Shown: piece after piece, positions 1-8,760 of the stretch | Layout of the letters: every line of letters begins with the position of its first letter | How positions within the stretch are numbered: the first letter of the stretch is position 1 | Assembly (NCBI GenBank): GCA_002319915.1 | Contig: DCFQ01000021.1 | Location: 98,811-162,810 of the forward strand | From: Bacteroidales bacterium UBA1800 | Lineage (GTDB): Bacteria; Bacteroidota; Bacteroidia; Bacteroidales; VadinHA17 | Direction: 5' to 3' | Length of the DNA: 64,000 nucleotides | Notes under the pieces: model-generated | The model's input: the letters and a program-made list of their open reading frames with translations, nothing else | Databases searched by the model: none | Told to the model about the DNA's origin: nothing | Translations under genes and position numbers: made by a program

Positions 1-1565
1 TCGATCTTCTTAACCTGGAACCTTCATCCATTGCGGGATTGAACGAGATCCTCGCCGATCTGAAGAAGGCAGAAACCGACAGCAGGATCAAAGGAGTGCT
101 GATCGAGAACGGGCTTGCAACTTCCGGGTGGGCAACGGCGGAAGAGATCAGGGATGCGCTGACGGAATTCAGAAAGTCAGGCAAATTCGTCATAGCCTGG
201 TCGGATTATGTTCTTTTACAGCAGGGATATTATCTATCGACCGCAGCAGGCAAAATATATATCAGCCCTGAATCGACCGTTGATTTCAAGGGGCTCAGCG
301 GCGATGTGCTCTTTTACAAGGGGGCGCTCGACAAGCTGGGTGTGCAGGTACAGGTTACCAGGCACGGGAAATTCAAGGGTGCCGTGGAGCCATATATCCT
401 CGACAGGCTCAGCAAGGAAAACGAAGAGCAGATTAAAAGCTATGTCGGATCGATATGGGACCATGTGATTGAAAACATTTCCCTGTCGAGGAACCTTTCC
501 CCTGAACGCCTTCGAAATATTGCGGACAGCCTCACTGCATATTCCGCAAAAGGGGCCTTCAGGAACAGGCTTGTCGACGGACTGATCTACAGGGATGCCC
601 TTATCGACAGCCTCAAAACCCTTTCCGGGTTGAAAACAGACGACAAGCTTAACCTTGTGCCTATGACTAAATATACCAGGGTGCCTGATCCTAAAAGAAT
701 GGTCTCGGCAAGAAACAAGATTGCCGTGATCTTTGCCCAGGGAACTATTGTAATGGGAAAGGGAAATGAGACCAATATCGGGGGAAACTCATACGCTGAG
801 CTTATCAGGAAGCAGAGGAAGGACTCCTCCATTAAAGCCATTGTGCTAAGGGTCAATTCACCCGGCGGCAATGCCATCGCATCTGACATTATCTGGCGTG
901 AAGTGGAGCTGACTGCGAAAGAAAAGCCTGTCGTCATATCCATGGGGAACTATGCCGCTTCGGGGGGTTATTATATAGCAGCCCCCGGAACGACTATAAT
1001 CGCAGACCCCACAACAATTACGGGTTCGATAGGTGTCTTCGGATTGCTTCCCAACACTGCAGATCTATTTAACAAGAAGCTCGGTATTTCGACACAGGCG
1101 GTGAACACTAACAAGAACTCAGATTTCCCCTCAGTTTACAGGCCGATGACGGGTTACGAAAAGGATGTCATGCAGATCAATATTGATAACTTTTACAGCA
1201 GCTTCATTAACAAGGTTGCAGCAGGAAGGAAGCTATCACCGGCAAGGGTCGACAGCATCGCCCAGGGAAGGGTATGGAGCGCCCCCAAAGCCCTGGAGAT
1301 AGGGCTGGTTGACAAGATTGGCGGGCTAGACTCTGCCGTGGCCGAAGCCGCGAGGCTCGCCGGCATCCGGACATATTCACTCAGGGAGCTCCCTGTCCCT
1401 GAAGATCCCTACACAAGGTTGATATCAATGCTCAGCAACGAGGTCAGAATGCGAATCCTGAACAATCATCTTGGTGAATACAGGAATGTCGTTGAGGAAC
1501 TGCAGAATCTTGAAGAGCTTTCCGGGGTCCAGGCAAGGATGCCATATTTCATTGAAGTTCACTAA
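1..1565 (+). CDS. sppA: Signal peptide peptidase SppA, 67K type (5'-truncated by window edge)
   Basis: Membrane-associated serine protease of the S49 family that degrades cleaved signal peptides. The frame is already open at base 3 and reads SppA-like sequence before the first possible start (a TTG at 39), so the true start lies left of the window. Both S49 halves are present. The lysine half has HGKFKGAVEP, with the likely general base at residue 113 counted from the TTG. The serine half has YAASGGYY with the nucleophile at residue 308. This Lys/Ser pairing across duplicated domains is the hallmark of the long SppA form. The stop lies 3 nt before lpxK, so the two genes are probably co-transcribed. 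Confidence 0.93.
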   Translation, partial: DLLNLEPSSIAGLNEILADLKKAETDSRIKGVLIENGLATSGWATAEEIRDALTEFRKSGKFVIAWSDYVLLQQGYYLSTAAGKIYISPESTVDFKGLSGDVLFYKGALDKLGVQVQVTRHGKFKGAVEPYILDRLSKENEEQIKSYVGSIWDHVIENISLSRNLSPERLRNIADSLTAYSAKGAFRNRLVDGLIYRDALIDSLKTLSGLKTDDKLNLVPMTKYTRVPDPKRMVSARNKIAVIFAQGTIVMGKGNETNIGGNSYAELIRKQRKDSSIKAIVLRVNSPGGNAIASDIIWREVELTAKEKPVVISMGNYAASGGYYIAAPGTTIIADPTTITGSIGVFGLLPNTADLFNKKLGISTQAVNTNKNSDFPSVYRPMTGYEKDVMQINIDNFYSSFINKVAAGRKLSPARVDSIAQGRVWSAPKALEIGLVDKIGGLDSAVAEAARLAGIRTYSLRELPVPEDPYTRLISMLSNEVRMRILNNHLGEYRNVVEELQNLEELSGVQARMPYFIEVH

Positions 1566-1568
1566 GAC

Positions 1569-2660
1569 ATGGCTAACGGAAGACTCTGGCCGCTTTACCC
1601 CTTCTCCATCGTCTACAGGCTGATTACCGACATCAGGAATATTCTCTACGATACCGGTATCCTTCATTCAGTGAAATTTGAAATACCTGTGATCTGCATC
1701 GGGAATATCACTGTGGGCGGAACCGGCAAAACACCGCACACGGAGTACATCGCCGGCCTGCTGAAAGATGAATTCCACACCGCCGTTCTGAGCAGAGGAT
1801 ATGGGAGAAAGACCAGGGGGTATCTCGAGGTGGGCAGTGATAGTGCTGCAAACGCTTCCGGCGATGAGCCCCTACAGGTCGCCCTCAGTTTCCCGGATGT
1901 CCTTGTGGCGGTCGACGGCGACAGGGTCCACGGGGTGAATAATATCCGGAGCAGACATCCTGAGACCGGAGTTATTCTGCTTGACGATGCATTTCAGCAC
2001 CGGAGGATAAGGGCAGGGTTGACAATCCTTCTCACCGATTATAACCGGCTGATGACAAGGGATTTCATTCTCCCTTTCGGGCGTTTGCGTGAAAAACGGG
2101 CAAATGCAGCCAGGGCTAATATAATAATCGTCACAAAATGCCCCCCGGATATGGGAAGAGCAGAAATGGAAAAGCTGCAACACGAACTGAATACCTGTCC
2201 TCAACAGGAGCTTTTCTTCACAACCCTGACGTATTCCTGTCCAAAACCGGTATATCCCGGTAATTCAAGGGAGCTGAGCCTGGCGGAGGATGCATCGGGG
2301 AAGCAGGGTGCAGTCCTTGTTACAGGAATCGCTTCCCCCGGACCATTAAAGCTCTATCTTCAGAAATATTTCGGGGAGATATCACATATCGGTTTCCCTG
2401 ATCACCATTATTACAGCCCCGGGGACATTAAGAGAATATCTGTTGCCTTCAAAAACCTGAAATCTCCCGGGAAACTGATCCTTACAACTGCGAAGGATGC
2501 GGTCAGGTTAAGGGAATTTGCTAATATTGCCCCCGAAATAAAGGAAGCTTTTTTCTATGTGCCCGTAAGCGTGATCTTTCTGGGCGGCGGGAAACAGGAA
2601 TTTGACAACATCATTTACACTTATGCTGGAAAAAGTAATAAAAACCACCCAGTTCCTTAA
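1569..2660 (+). CDS. lpxK: Tetraacyldisaccharide 4'-kinase LpxK
   Basis: Inner-membrane kinase that phosphorylates the 4' position of the tetraacyldisaccharide lipid A precursor. The P-loop GGTGKTP lies near residue 50 in the usual context GNITVGGTGKTP. Further family features are SRGYGRK, GDEPLQ and LLDDAFQHRR. At 363 aa it is of normal length. The ATG follows the sppA stop by 3 nt, and the 3' end overlaps the following phosphorylase gene by about 38 nt. Its presence implies a lipid A-containing outer membrane. The N-terminal hydrophobic anchor is weak, as in other Bacteroidota versions. Confidence 0.95.
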   Translation: MANGRLWPLYPFSIVYRLITDIRNILYDTGILHSVKFEIPVICIGNITVGGTGKTPHTEYIAGLLKDEFHTAVLSRGYGRKTRGYLEVGSDSAANASGDEPLQVALSFPDVLVAVDGDRVHGVNNIRSRHPETGVILLDDAFQHRRIRAGLTILLTDYNRLMTRDFILPFGRLREKRANAARANIIIVTKCPPDMGRAEMEKLQHELNTCPQQELFFTTLTYSCPKPVYPGNSRELSLAEDASGKQGAVLVTGIASPGPLKLYLQKYFGEISHIGFPDHHYYSPGDIKRISVAFKNLKSPGKLILTTAKDAVRLREFANIAPEIKEAFFYVPVSVIFLGGGKQEFDNIIYTYAGKSNKNHPVP

Positions 2661-3432
2661 ATCTAACGGGATAATCGATCCGGTTGCCGGGATTGTCCTG
2701 GGGACAGGCCTTGGCGGGCTTGCCGCAAAAATTGAGAACCCTCTCATAATCGATTACAGGGATATTCCGAATTTTCCGGTTTCCACAGTCGAAGGGCATG
2801 AGGGCAGGCTCATCTACGGCGATTTCGGGGGAAGGAAGATAGTTGCCATGAAAGGGAGGTTCCATTACTATGAAGGATACTCCCCGGAACAGATAGCACT
2901 TCCTGTCAGGGTCCTGAAATACCTGGGAATCAAATCGTTGTTCCTTTCGAATGCAGCCGGGGGTGTGAATCCGTCTTTTGAGATTGGGGACATTATGATC
3001 ATCACCGATCATATAAACCTTATGCCAAATCCCCTTGCCGGGTCAAATGATGAAAGGATCGGCCCTCGTTTCCCGGATATGAGTGCATCATACGATATAA
3101 ACCTGATAAACAAGGCGATCGAAATTGCCGGGCAGAATGGGATAAGAGTCCGCAAGGGAGTTTACCTCGGTACCACGGGACCAACATTCGAGACGCCTGC
3201 AGAGTATAGGTACTTCAGGGTCATCGGTGCGGATTCGGTCGGGATGTCGACGGTGCCGGAGGTGATCGTCGCACGCCACATGGGTCTTTCTTGCTTTGCC
3301 GTAAGCATCATAACTGACCTGGGAGTGGAGGGGAAGATCGAGTACACCACCCACAGGTCGGTCCAGGCCGAAGCTGCAAAGGCAGAGGCCCGGATGACGG
3401 TGATAATGACGGGGCTTATATCATCGTTGTGA
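2623..3432 (+). CDS. Purine nucleoside phosphorylase (PNP, trimeric type)
   Basis: Catalyses phosphorolysis of purine (deoxy)nucleosides to base and (deoxy)ribose-1-phosphate in salvage. Family motifs in order are GTGLGGLA (phosphate loop), MKGRFHYYEGY, LSNAAGGVN, GTTGPTFETPAEYR and GADSVGMSTVPEV, matching the trimeric PNP/MTAP superfamily. The frame stays open upstream to a TTG at 2602. The ATG at 2623 gives the normal N-terminus (MLEKVIKT, 269 aa) and is preferred. It overlaps the end of lpxK by 38 nt, which suggests translational coupling. The substrate range (guanosine/inosine versus xanthosine) cannot be told from the sequence. Confidence 0.93.
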   Translation: MLEKVIKTTQFLKSNGIIDPVAGIVLGTGLGGLAAKIENPLIIDYRDIPNFPVSTVEGHEGRLIYGDFGGRKIVAMKGRFHYYEGYSPEQIALPVRVLKYLGIKSLFLSNAAGGVNPSFEIGDIMIITDHINLMPNPLAGSNDERIGPRFPDMSASYDINLINKAIEIAGQNGIRVRKGVYLGTTGPTFETPAEYRYFRVIGADSVGMSTVPEVIVARHMGLSCFAVSIITDLGVEGKIEYTTHRSVQAEAAKAEARMTVIMTGLISSL

Positions 3433-3454
3433 CTCTTGTTTTTACTACAAAGGA

Positions 3455-3485
3455 TCACAAAGTTCTCCACTAAGTCGCACTAAGG
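3455..3485. repeat. Left arm of an imperfect inverted repeat flanking the GxxExxY pseudogene
   Basis: This arm is built from CACAAAG and CACTAAG units separated by short spacers. It matches the reverse complement of 3871-3902 at most positions with one or two single-base gaps. It ends 1 nt before the stop codon of the dead gene, so the arms closely bound that gene. Confidence 0.6.
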
Positions 3486-3486
3486 C

Positions 3487-3858
3487 TCATAGAACTACAC
3501 GCTTAATTCCGGATTTCAAATGTTCAACGTTGAAATTAATTAAAAGCCCTAATCTGCATCCTGACAACTTCAAATAAGTTAGAATCTGGGCCAGGTGAAT
3601 ATCTGCTAACGCTTCTATTGATTTCACCTCAACAATAATACTGTCTTCAACTAACAAATCCAGTCAATAGCCTGCTTCTAATCTGACAGATCTGCAAATT
3701 AACGGTAATGGAATTTGTTTGTTGACTTTAACACCTGAATGCTCTAATTCATAAAATAAACATTCAACATAAGCACTCTCCAATAGTCCTGGTCCCAGGG
3801 CAGAATGGATTCTAAATTAACAATCCAAAATATTCTTAAACAGCTTTTCAATGTCCAT
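3487..3858 (-). pseudogene. GxxExxY family protein, inactivated by two in-frame stop codons
   Basis: Read leftwards from the ATG at 3858 there is one continuous frame of 124 codons with no frameshift. It carries the signatures of the GxxExxY family (about 125 aa, function not established): LGPGLLESAY, the KQIPLPL segment, LDLLVED, VEVKS, LTYLKLSGC and GLLINFNV. Codon 14 is TAA (3817-3819) and codon 65 is TGA (3664-3666). The second stop sits where the family usually has Arg in a GYRLDLL context, consistent with CGA to TGA decay. The C-terminus is intact. Imperfect inverted repeats bound the gene on both sides. An ORF caller would report only an unrelated frame here. Confidence 0.85.
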
Positions 3859-3870
3859 ATCAAAATTATT

Positions 3871-3902
3871 TTCTTTGTGCGACTTTGTGAGAACCTTAGT
3901 GA
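3871..3902. repeat. Right arm of the imperfect inverted repeat flanking the GxxExxY pseudogene
   Basis: Its reverse complement aligns with 3455-3485: both share TTCTC, AAGTCGCAC and AAG-containing units. It lies 12 nt upstream of the pseudogene start. Arms in opposite orientation around a single gene suggest an inserted cassette, though no target-site duplication was identified by eye. Confidence 0.6.
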
Positions 3903-3940
3903 CCCTTCATGGTAAATCTCAATTCCATGAATTGAAGTTT

Positions 3941-6316
3941 CTAGTTCCTGATTACCGTACAAACCTTTTTCCAGTGGCGGGTTTTTCCCGTGTCGTCAAA
4001 AACCTTGATCAGCAGAACATATATCCCTGTTTCAACCAGCGACCCGTCATCAGCAGTACCATCCCATACAACCGACGCCTCGCTGCCAGCAAAAAGGTTA
4101 TCTGTTAATTTTTTCACAATAGAACCGGTCTCATCGAAGATCCACACCAACACCACATTCCCGTTCCCGATCAGTTTAATATCCAATACCAGAAAATCCT
4201 GGTTCCCGTCATTGTCAGGGGTTATGAAGGCAGAAGAGAAAACAACGGCATCATTCTCCACCGGTTTCTCGGAATAGACGGAATTCACGGCCCCGGGCGT
4301 TCCCCAACCGCATGACTCCGAAGCAGAGTGCCAGTACTCCCCGCATTCCGAGGAACTTTCCGGCCTGACCTTCTCCAGCGAAATTCCTTCATTATCCTTC
4401 AGCAGCGGGAACTGAAGCTTCTCCGAATAGACAATCTCATCTATCACGTCAAGCTTCCTGCCGAGCAGGATCAGGTGGCCATTGTCATCCGGCATAGATG
4501 GCAAAGACGGGATCTGGAAGATCCAGTCGCCGTCTCCTGAAAAAAACCTGCTGATCACACTTTTCCTGTCGGTGGTGATCGCATACAGTGCCCCCGGGAG
4601 GATGCACCTGTGTTCTGCCGACAGTGCGACCGTCGCCGAGGTATCCCCGGTTTCCTGGTTTACAGATGCCAGGCGCAGGCCGGCTGCATCAATGATCTTG
4701 CCGGAACAGTTTGCCAGTTCAATGAAATCGGGTTCACCCGGCAGCGGGTTGAAGAGGAGCTCATTGAACCGGAGATCCCCCCTGGCCGGGGGAACCGGCA
4801 TGCCGAAACCAAAACAGTCCCGGTCAGCCGGGTTGCCCGAAAAGTCCTTCACCCCTGTCCCAAGGCAAACCTGGTATATTTTGCCGGTATTGAAGGCGCC
4901 TGTCGTTGTGATCTCAAATTCCCTGAACAGCCTGTCCACGACTTGAATGCCATTGATGCTCGGGTTTCCGATATTCACCTCATCCTGCCTGGCGGGAAGG
5001 CCTGTCACTGTTTCGGATAATCTAAGGGTGACCGTGACCGAATCTTCAGGAAAGACATTTTCAATTCCCCTGAACGAAAAGTCGGGGTTATACCCCCGGA
5101 CCGAGCTGACCCTCCCTGGGGTTCCGCCTTCAGCTGTCTTTGAGGCTTTCCAGTTCTCCCCACCCGAGAATGGCAGCCCGTTATTGATGATCTCGAGCGA
5201 CCATCCTCCCTCAGCTTTCAGATCATCATTGTACCAGTCTGATGAATACTCGATGCCGTCGATAAGCTTCCCGTGACCATCAAGGAGGGCCAGGACCCTG
5301 CCTCCGTCGGTAAGCGCAGGGAATGACCCGAAACCTGCAACCGCTCCCCAGCTTCTGAAAAGGGCCGTATCGGAAGCCTGGCACAGGATCATGTACTGAC
5401 CGGCCCTGAGGGTGACTCCTGGAAACGGGTACTCCTGCGACTGGGTTGCCAGGTGCCAGCTGCCCAGGGGGATGTCAGACTTTGAAGCATTGAATATCTC
5501 CAGGTACTCCTTCCCGGGAAGAGAGACGGCTGGCTGGGGCCTGGCCATTATCTCGGAAAAAACTACATCCCCCGGAAATACCTCAGAGGTTTCCGGAGGG
5601 TCAGGGCCGTCACCGAAAAACCCGGTGATCTCAAGATCATCGAACCACAGGAGCCTGTCGCGAGAGGAGGTGTACCTGTAGGAAACTATGAACCAGCCTG
5701 CGTTTGTAAGCGAAGGATCATGATCCGAGGATATGCCCAGGGGGTTGCCATTGCTGTCATATACGGTCAGTGTCCAGTCGCCAGCAGCCGTCCTCATGAT
5801 CTTTATGTTTGCCGGTTCTTCCGTGCCGATATCCGTCTGCCAGTTTATCCGGCTTTTGACAACGGTTATGAACCGGCCCTGCTCCACCCTCCAGATCCTG
5901 AGAGTGTCGTCACTGCCGTCCTGGTTGACACCCACAGCGAATCCTGAAGGTTTTTCAACATTCTGAATGCTTCCGGCACCGATATCGGACATAAGATAAA
6001 CGGTCCAGTTATTCGTGGAGGAGGGATCGGTCCCATACCTGAGGCGGAAGCTCCAGGTCGTAGTCCCCTGGCCGGGGCGAAGGTTCATCAGCGATAATCC
6101 TGCAAGGTCGAACCCGGCTTCGGGATTATCAAAGGAGTGATGCATGGAAAATGCGCCGGAAACTGGGCTGACATTGTCGGCATTCCAGCGGTTTTCCGGA
6201 CTCTGGGTCCAGGGTGACAGGTCACCCGTCTCAAAGTCATCCATGATCTGGCCATATCCTGCTCTTTGCATCCACCAAAACAGGATATTTAAAGCCAGCA
6301 AAATAACTTTATTCAT
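3941..6316 (-). CDS. Secreted lamin-tail-domain surface protein with FlgD-like C-terminal domain
   Basis: Protein of 791 aa with an N-terminal signal sequence ending near AGYGQ. It begins with a jelly-roll-like region (DDFETGDLSPW) and carries two LTD (lamin tail)-like units, recognisable by FSEIMARP...YLEIFNAS and FNELLFNPLPGEPDFIELANCS. The C-terminus (FITPDNDGNQDF ... WDGTADDGSLVETGIYVL) resembles the FlgD-Ig/gliding-type C-terminal domains carried by many type IX-secreted proteins of Bacteroidota. It is therefore probably exported and surface-anchored. Its ligand or enzymatic role, if any, is not visible. The gene stands alone, convergent with the pseudogene region and divergent from asd. 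Confidence 0.8.
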   Translation of the reverse strand: MNKVILLALNILFWWMQRAGYGQIMDDFETGDLSPWTQSPENRWNADNVSPVSGAFSMHHSFDNPEAGFDLAGLSLMNLRPGQGTTTWSFRLRYGTDPSSTNNWTVYLMSDIGAGSIQNVEKPSGFAVGVNQDGSDDTLRIWRVEQGRFITVVKSRINWQTDIGTEEPANIKIMRTAAGDWTLTVYDSNGNPLGISSDHDPSLTNAGWFIVSYRYTSSRDRLLWFDDLEITGFFGDGPDPPETSEVFPGDVVFSEIMARPQPAVSLPGKEYLEIFNASKSDIPLGSWHLATQSQEYPFPGVTLRAGQYMILCQASDTALFRSWGAVAGFGSFPALTDGGRVLALLDGHGKLIDGIEYSSDWYNDDLKAEGGWSLEIINNGLPFSGGENWKASKTAEGGTPGRVSSVRGYNPDFSFRGIENVFPEDSVTVTLRLSETVTGLPARQDEVNIGNPSINGIQVVDRLFREFEITTTGAFNTGKIYQVCLGTGVKDFSGNPADRDCFGFGMPVPPARGDLRFNELLFNPLPGEPDFIELANCSGKIIDAAGLRLASVNQETGDTSATVALSAEHRCILPGALYAITTDRKSVISRFFSGDGDWIFQIPSLPSMPDDNGHLILLGRKLDVIDEIVYSEKLQFPLLKDNEGISLEKVRPESSSECGEYWHSASESCGWGTPGAVNSVYSEKPVENDAVVFSSAFITPDNDGNQDFLVLDIKLIGNGNVVLVWIFDETGSIVKKLTDNLFAGSEASVVWDGTADDGSLVETGIYVLLIKVFDDTGKTRHWKKVCTVIRN

Positions 6317-6346
6317 GCAGCGGGACAGAAAGAAAAAAAAGTTACT

Positions 6347-6376
6347 TTTGACTTCTTAAAACTGAAAGTAAATTTA
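6347..6376 (+). promoter_or_regulatory. Likely promoter of asd
   Basis: TTTG at 6347-6350, an 18-nt spacer, then TAAATTTA at 6369-6376. This is close to the Bacteroidetes consensus TTTG-N19-TAnnTTTG and gives a 5' leader of about 25 nt before the asd ATG at 6408. Confidence 0.5.
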
Positions 6377-6407
6377 AGTAATTACTTTAATCTTAACAAA
6401 TTAAATC

Positions 6408-7397
6408 ATGAAAATTGCGGTTGTTGGTGCGACCGGGCTGGTCGGCCGGACAATGATCAAGGTTCTTGAAGAAAGGAATTTCCCCGTTACCGAGCTTATC
6501 CCTGCAGCATCTGAGAATTCCGTCGGGAAGGAGATCCTGTTCAAAGGGAAGGGTGTGAAGGTAAGAAGCGTCACGGATACGGTAAATGCAAAGCCTGTTT
6601 TCGCGATATTTTCGGCGGGGGCATCCGTTTCGAAAGAATGGGCGCCTGCCTTCGCCGCGAACGGGACCGTGGTGGTGGATAACTCTTCAGCCTGGAGGAT
6701 GGATATAAATGTCCCTCTCGTTGTCCCTGAGATCAACAGCCATGCAATAAGGAAGGGAGACAGGATCATTGCAAATCCCAACTGCTCGACGATCCAGATG
6801 GTAATGGCACTCGCACCGCTTCACAGGAAGTACAGGATCAGGCGCCTTGTGATCGCAACATACCAGTCGGTGACTGGCACCGGTGTGAAAGCCGTAAAGC
6901 AGATGGAGAATGAACGCGCAGGTATAAAAGGTGAAATGGCCTACGCCCACCCTATCGACATGAACTGCTTTCCCCACGGAGGAACATTCCAGACCGATGG
7001 CTATACCACCGAGGAACAGAAGCTTATCGATGAAACCCGCAAGATACTCGAAGACCCCACGATCATGGTAACTGCAACAGTAGTGAGGATCCCCGTGGTG
7101 GGAGGCCATTCCGAAGCTGTGAACGCCGAGTTTGAAAATGACTTCGATATGGACGAGGTACGGTCGCTTATCGCCGGATTCCCGGGGAACGTGGTGTATG
7201 ATAATCCAGCAGAGGCAAAATACCCGATGCCGCTCATATCGTACAACAGGGATGAGGTGTTTGTCGGAAGAATAAGAAGGGACTTCTCAAGGGAGAAATG
7301 CCTCAACCTCTGGATCGTTTCTGATAACATCAGGAAAGGAGCTGCAACCAATGCCGTCCAGATCGCAGAGTACATGGCAGCGCACGATCTCTGTTAA
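6408..7397 (+). CDS. asd: Aspartate-semialdehyde dehydrogenase
   Basis: NADP-dependent reductive dephosphorylation of aspartyl-4-phosphate to aspartate semialdehyde, the branch point to lysine/diaminopimelate, threonine and methionine. The N-terminal Rossmann motif is VGATGLVGRTM. The catalytic Cys126 is in NPNCSTIQ and the general-base His234 in GGHSEAVN. Length (329 aa) is normal. It is a single-gene unit with its own promoter, divergent from the lamin-tail protein and convergent with hflX. Confidence 0.96.
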   Translation: MKIAVVGATGLVGRTMIKVLEERNFPVTELIPAASENSVGKEILFKGKGVKVRSVTDTVNAKPVFAIFSAGASVSKEWAPAFAANGTVVVDNSSAWRMDINVPLVVPEINSHAIRKGDRIIANPNCSTIQMVMALAPLHRKYRIRRLVIATYQSVTGTGVKAVKQMENERAGIKGEMAYAHPIDMNCFPHGGTFQTDGYTTEEQKLIDETRKILEDPTIMVTATVVRIPVVGGHSEAVNAEFENDFDMDEVRSLIAGFPGNVVYDNPAEAKYPMPLISYNRDEVFVGRIRRDFSREKCLNLWIVSDNIRKGAATNAVQIAEYMAAHDLC

Positions 7398-7398
7398 T

Positions 7399-7443
7399 AG
7401 TTCTCCGTGCCGCTCTGTGTCTGTCTCAGTGCTCTCCGTGTAC
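7399..7443. repeat. Decayed CTCCGTG-type tandem repeat
   Basis: The gap between asd and hflX contains TTCTCCGTG, CTCTGTGT and CTCTCCGTG in succession, a loose array of a roughly 7-nt unit. A similar array occurs at 16336-16371. Confidence 0.4.
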
Positions 7444-7445
7444 CA

Positions 7446-8660
7446 TCAGGCAGGGGGTGTACTGGACGGCACATCAAACAAAAAATCATTAAATGGATAC
7501 CTGGTTACGTGTATCCTCTTCACCTCCTCGTAGAGAAGCCTCCTGAACTCATCGAGGTTCTCCCTGGTGATTGCTGAGATGAAGATCGTCTTATGATGCT
7601 TGTCCGAGGCCATCCATGATCTCCTGAGGTCGTCGAGCGAATAGTTCTCCTTTTTCACGGGGGTCAGGTCATCCTCATCCTTTGCCGAATAAGTAAACGC
7701 GTCAATCTTGTTAAAGACAAGTATCATGGGTTTACCGGATGAACCAAGCTCCTTTAATGTCTCGTTGACAACACTGATCTGGTCTTCGAACCCGGCATGG
7801 GATATATCCACTACATGCAGTAGCAGATCCGAATCCCTGACCTCGTCAAGGGTCGATTTGAACGATTCTACAAGATCATGGGGCAGCTTCCTGATAAAGC
7901 CCACTGTATCCGAAAGGAGGAATGGCAGGTTCCCTATGACCACTTTCCTTACAGTTGTATCGAGGGTGGCGAAGAGCTTGTTTTCGGCAAACACGTCCGA
8001 TTTGCTCAGGAGGTTCATTATTGTCGACTTGCCGACGTTGGTATACCCGACAAGGGCCACCCTCACCATCTTCCCCCTGTTTTTGCGCTGGGTGGTCATC
8101 TGGATGTCGATCTTCTTCAGCTGGTCCTTGAGGAGGGAGATCCTGTCCCTGATAATTCTCCTGTCGGTCTCGATTTCCGTTTCGCCCGGGCCCCTCAACC
8201 CGATGCCTCCCCTCTGGCGCTCCAGGTGGGTCCACATCCTTGTAAGGCGAGGGAGCATGTACTGAAGCTGTGCAAGCTCGACCTGGGTTCTTGCATACGA
8301 GGTTCTTGCACGGGTGGCAAATATATCGAGTATAAGGTTTGTCCGGTCGAGCACCCGGCAGCTAAGTGCATTCTCAATATTCCGAAGCTGGCTGGGGGAA
8401 AGCTCGTCATCGAAGATCGCCAGGTCGATCCCGTTTTCTGTCACGAAGCCGGCTATCTCTGAGATCTTCCCGGATCCCACAAAAGTCCGGGGATCCTGCA
8501 TATCAAGTTTCTGGAGAAATGTTCTTACCGGCTCGGCGCCTGCGGTTTCAGCAAGGAATGCGAGTTCTGACAAGAAATCCCGCGCCTGGTCCTCTTCCTG
8601 CCCGGGGTAGACCAATCCAACCAGGATTGCCTTCTCTCCCCTTCTTTCAGTATTGATCAT
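7446..8660 (-). CDS. hflX: Ribosome-associated GTPase HflX
   Basis: GTPase that binds ribosomes and can split stalled or heat-damaged 70S particles. An N-terminal HflX domain (residues 1-190) has the typical GRGKI-like strand FVGSGKISEI, followed by the helical linker rich in Arg/Gln (QLQYMLPRLTRMW, GGIGLRGPGETEIETDRR). The G domain follows: G1 GYTNVGKST, G3 DTVGFIRKLP, G4 NKID. The C-terminus contains the usual YPFNDF segment. The start is the ATG at 8660 (MINTERRG); one codon further upstream is only a TTG. Length is 404 aa. Confidence 0.95.
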   Translation of the reverse strand: MINTERRGEKAILVGLVYPGQEEDQARDFLSELAFLAETAGAEPVRTFLQKLDMQDPRTFVGSGKISEIAGFVTENGIDLAIFDDELSPSQLRNIENALSCRVLDRTNLILDIFATRARTSYARTQVELAQLQYMLPRLTRMWTHLERQRGGIGLRGPGETEIETDRRIIRDRISLLKDQLKKIDIQMTTQRKNRGKMVRVALVGYTNVGKSTIMNLLSKSDVFAENKLFATLDTTVRKVVIGNLPFLLSDTVGFIRKLPHDLVESFKSTLDEVRDSDLLLHVVDISHAGFEDQISVVNETLKELGSSGKPMILVFNKIDAFTYSAKDEDDLTPVKKENYSLDDLRRSWMASDKHHKTIFISAITRENLDEFRRLLYEEVKRIHVTRYPFNDFLFDVPSSTPPA

Positions 8661-8737
8661 CAAATACTCTGTGTTACCGGTTGCCTGTTTCCGGTGATGG
8701 TGTGATCCGGTCCTGCAGTAAACTGATGATCATCTGC

Positions 8738-8757
8738 CAACCGGCAACCGGCAACCC
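8738..8757. repeat. CCGGCAA short tandem repeat
   Basis: Two to three copies of a 7-nt unit (AACCGGC in other phase) lie just downstream of the 8761-9933 gene's stop codon. A diverged inverted copy (CCGGTTGCC) lies about 50 nt away near 8680. This is probably a relic of a dispersed repeat family. Confidence 0.45.
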
Positions 8758-8760
8758 GGG

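Noticed and set aside
3744..3962. Leftward 72-codon ORF
   Set aside because: It runs in a different frame from the real GxxExxY pseudogene and shows no family match; the motif-bearing frame is 3487-3858.
5412..5966. Rightward ORFs within the lamin-tail gene
   Set aside because: Antisense frames of a strongly supported 791-aa gene.
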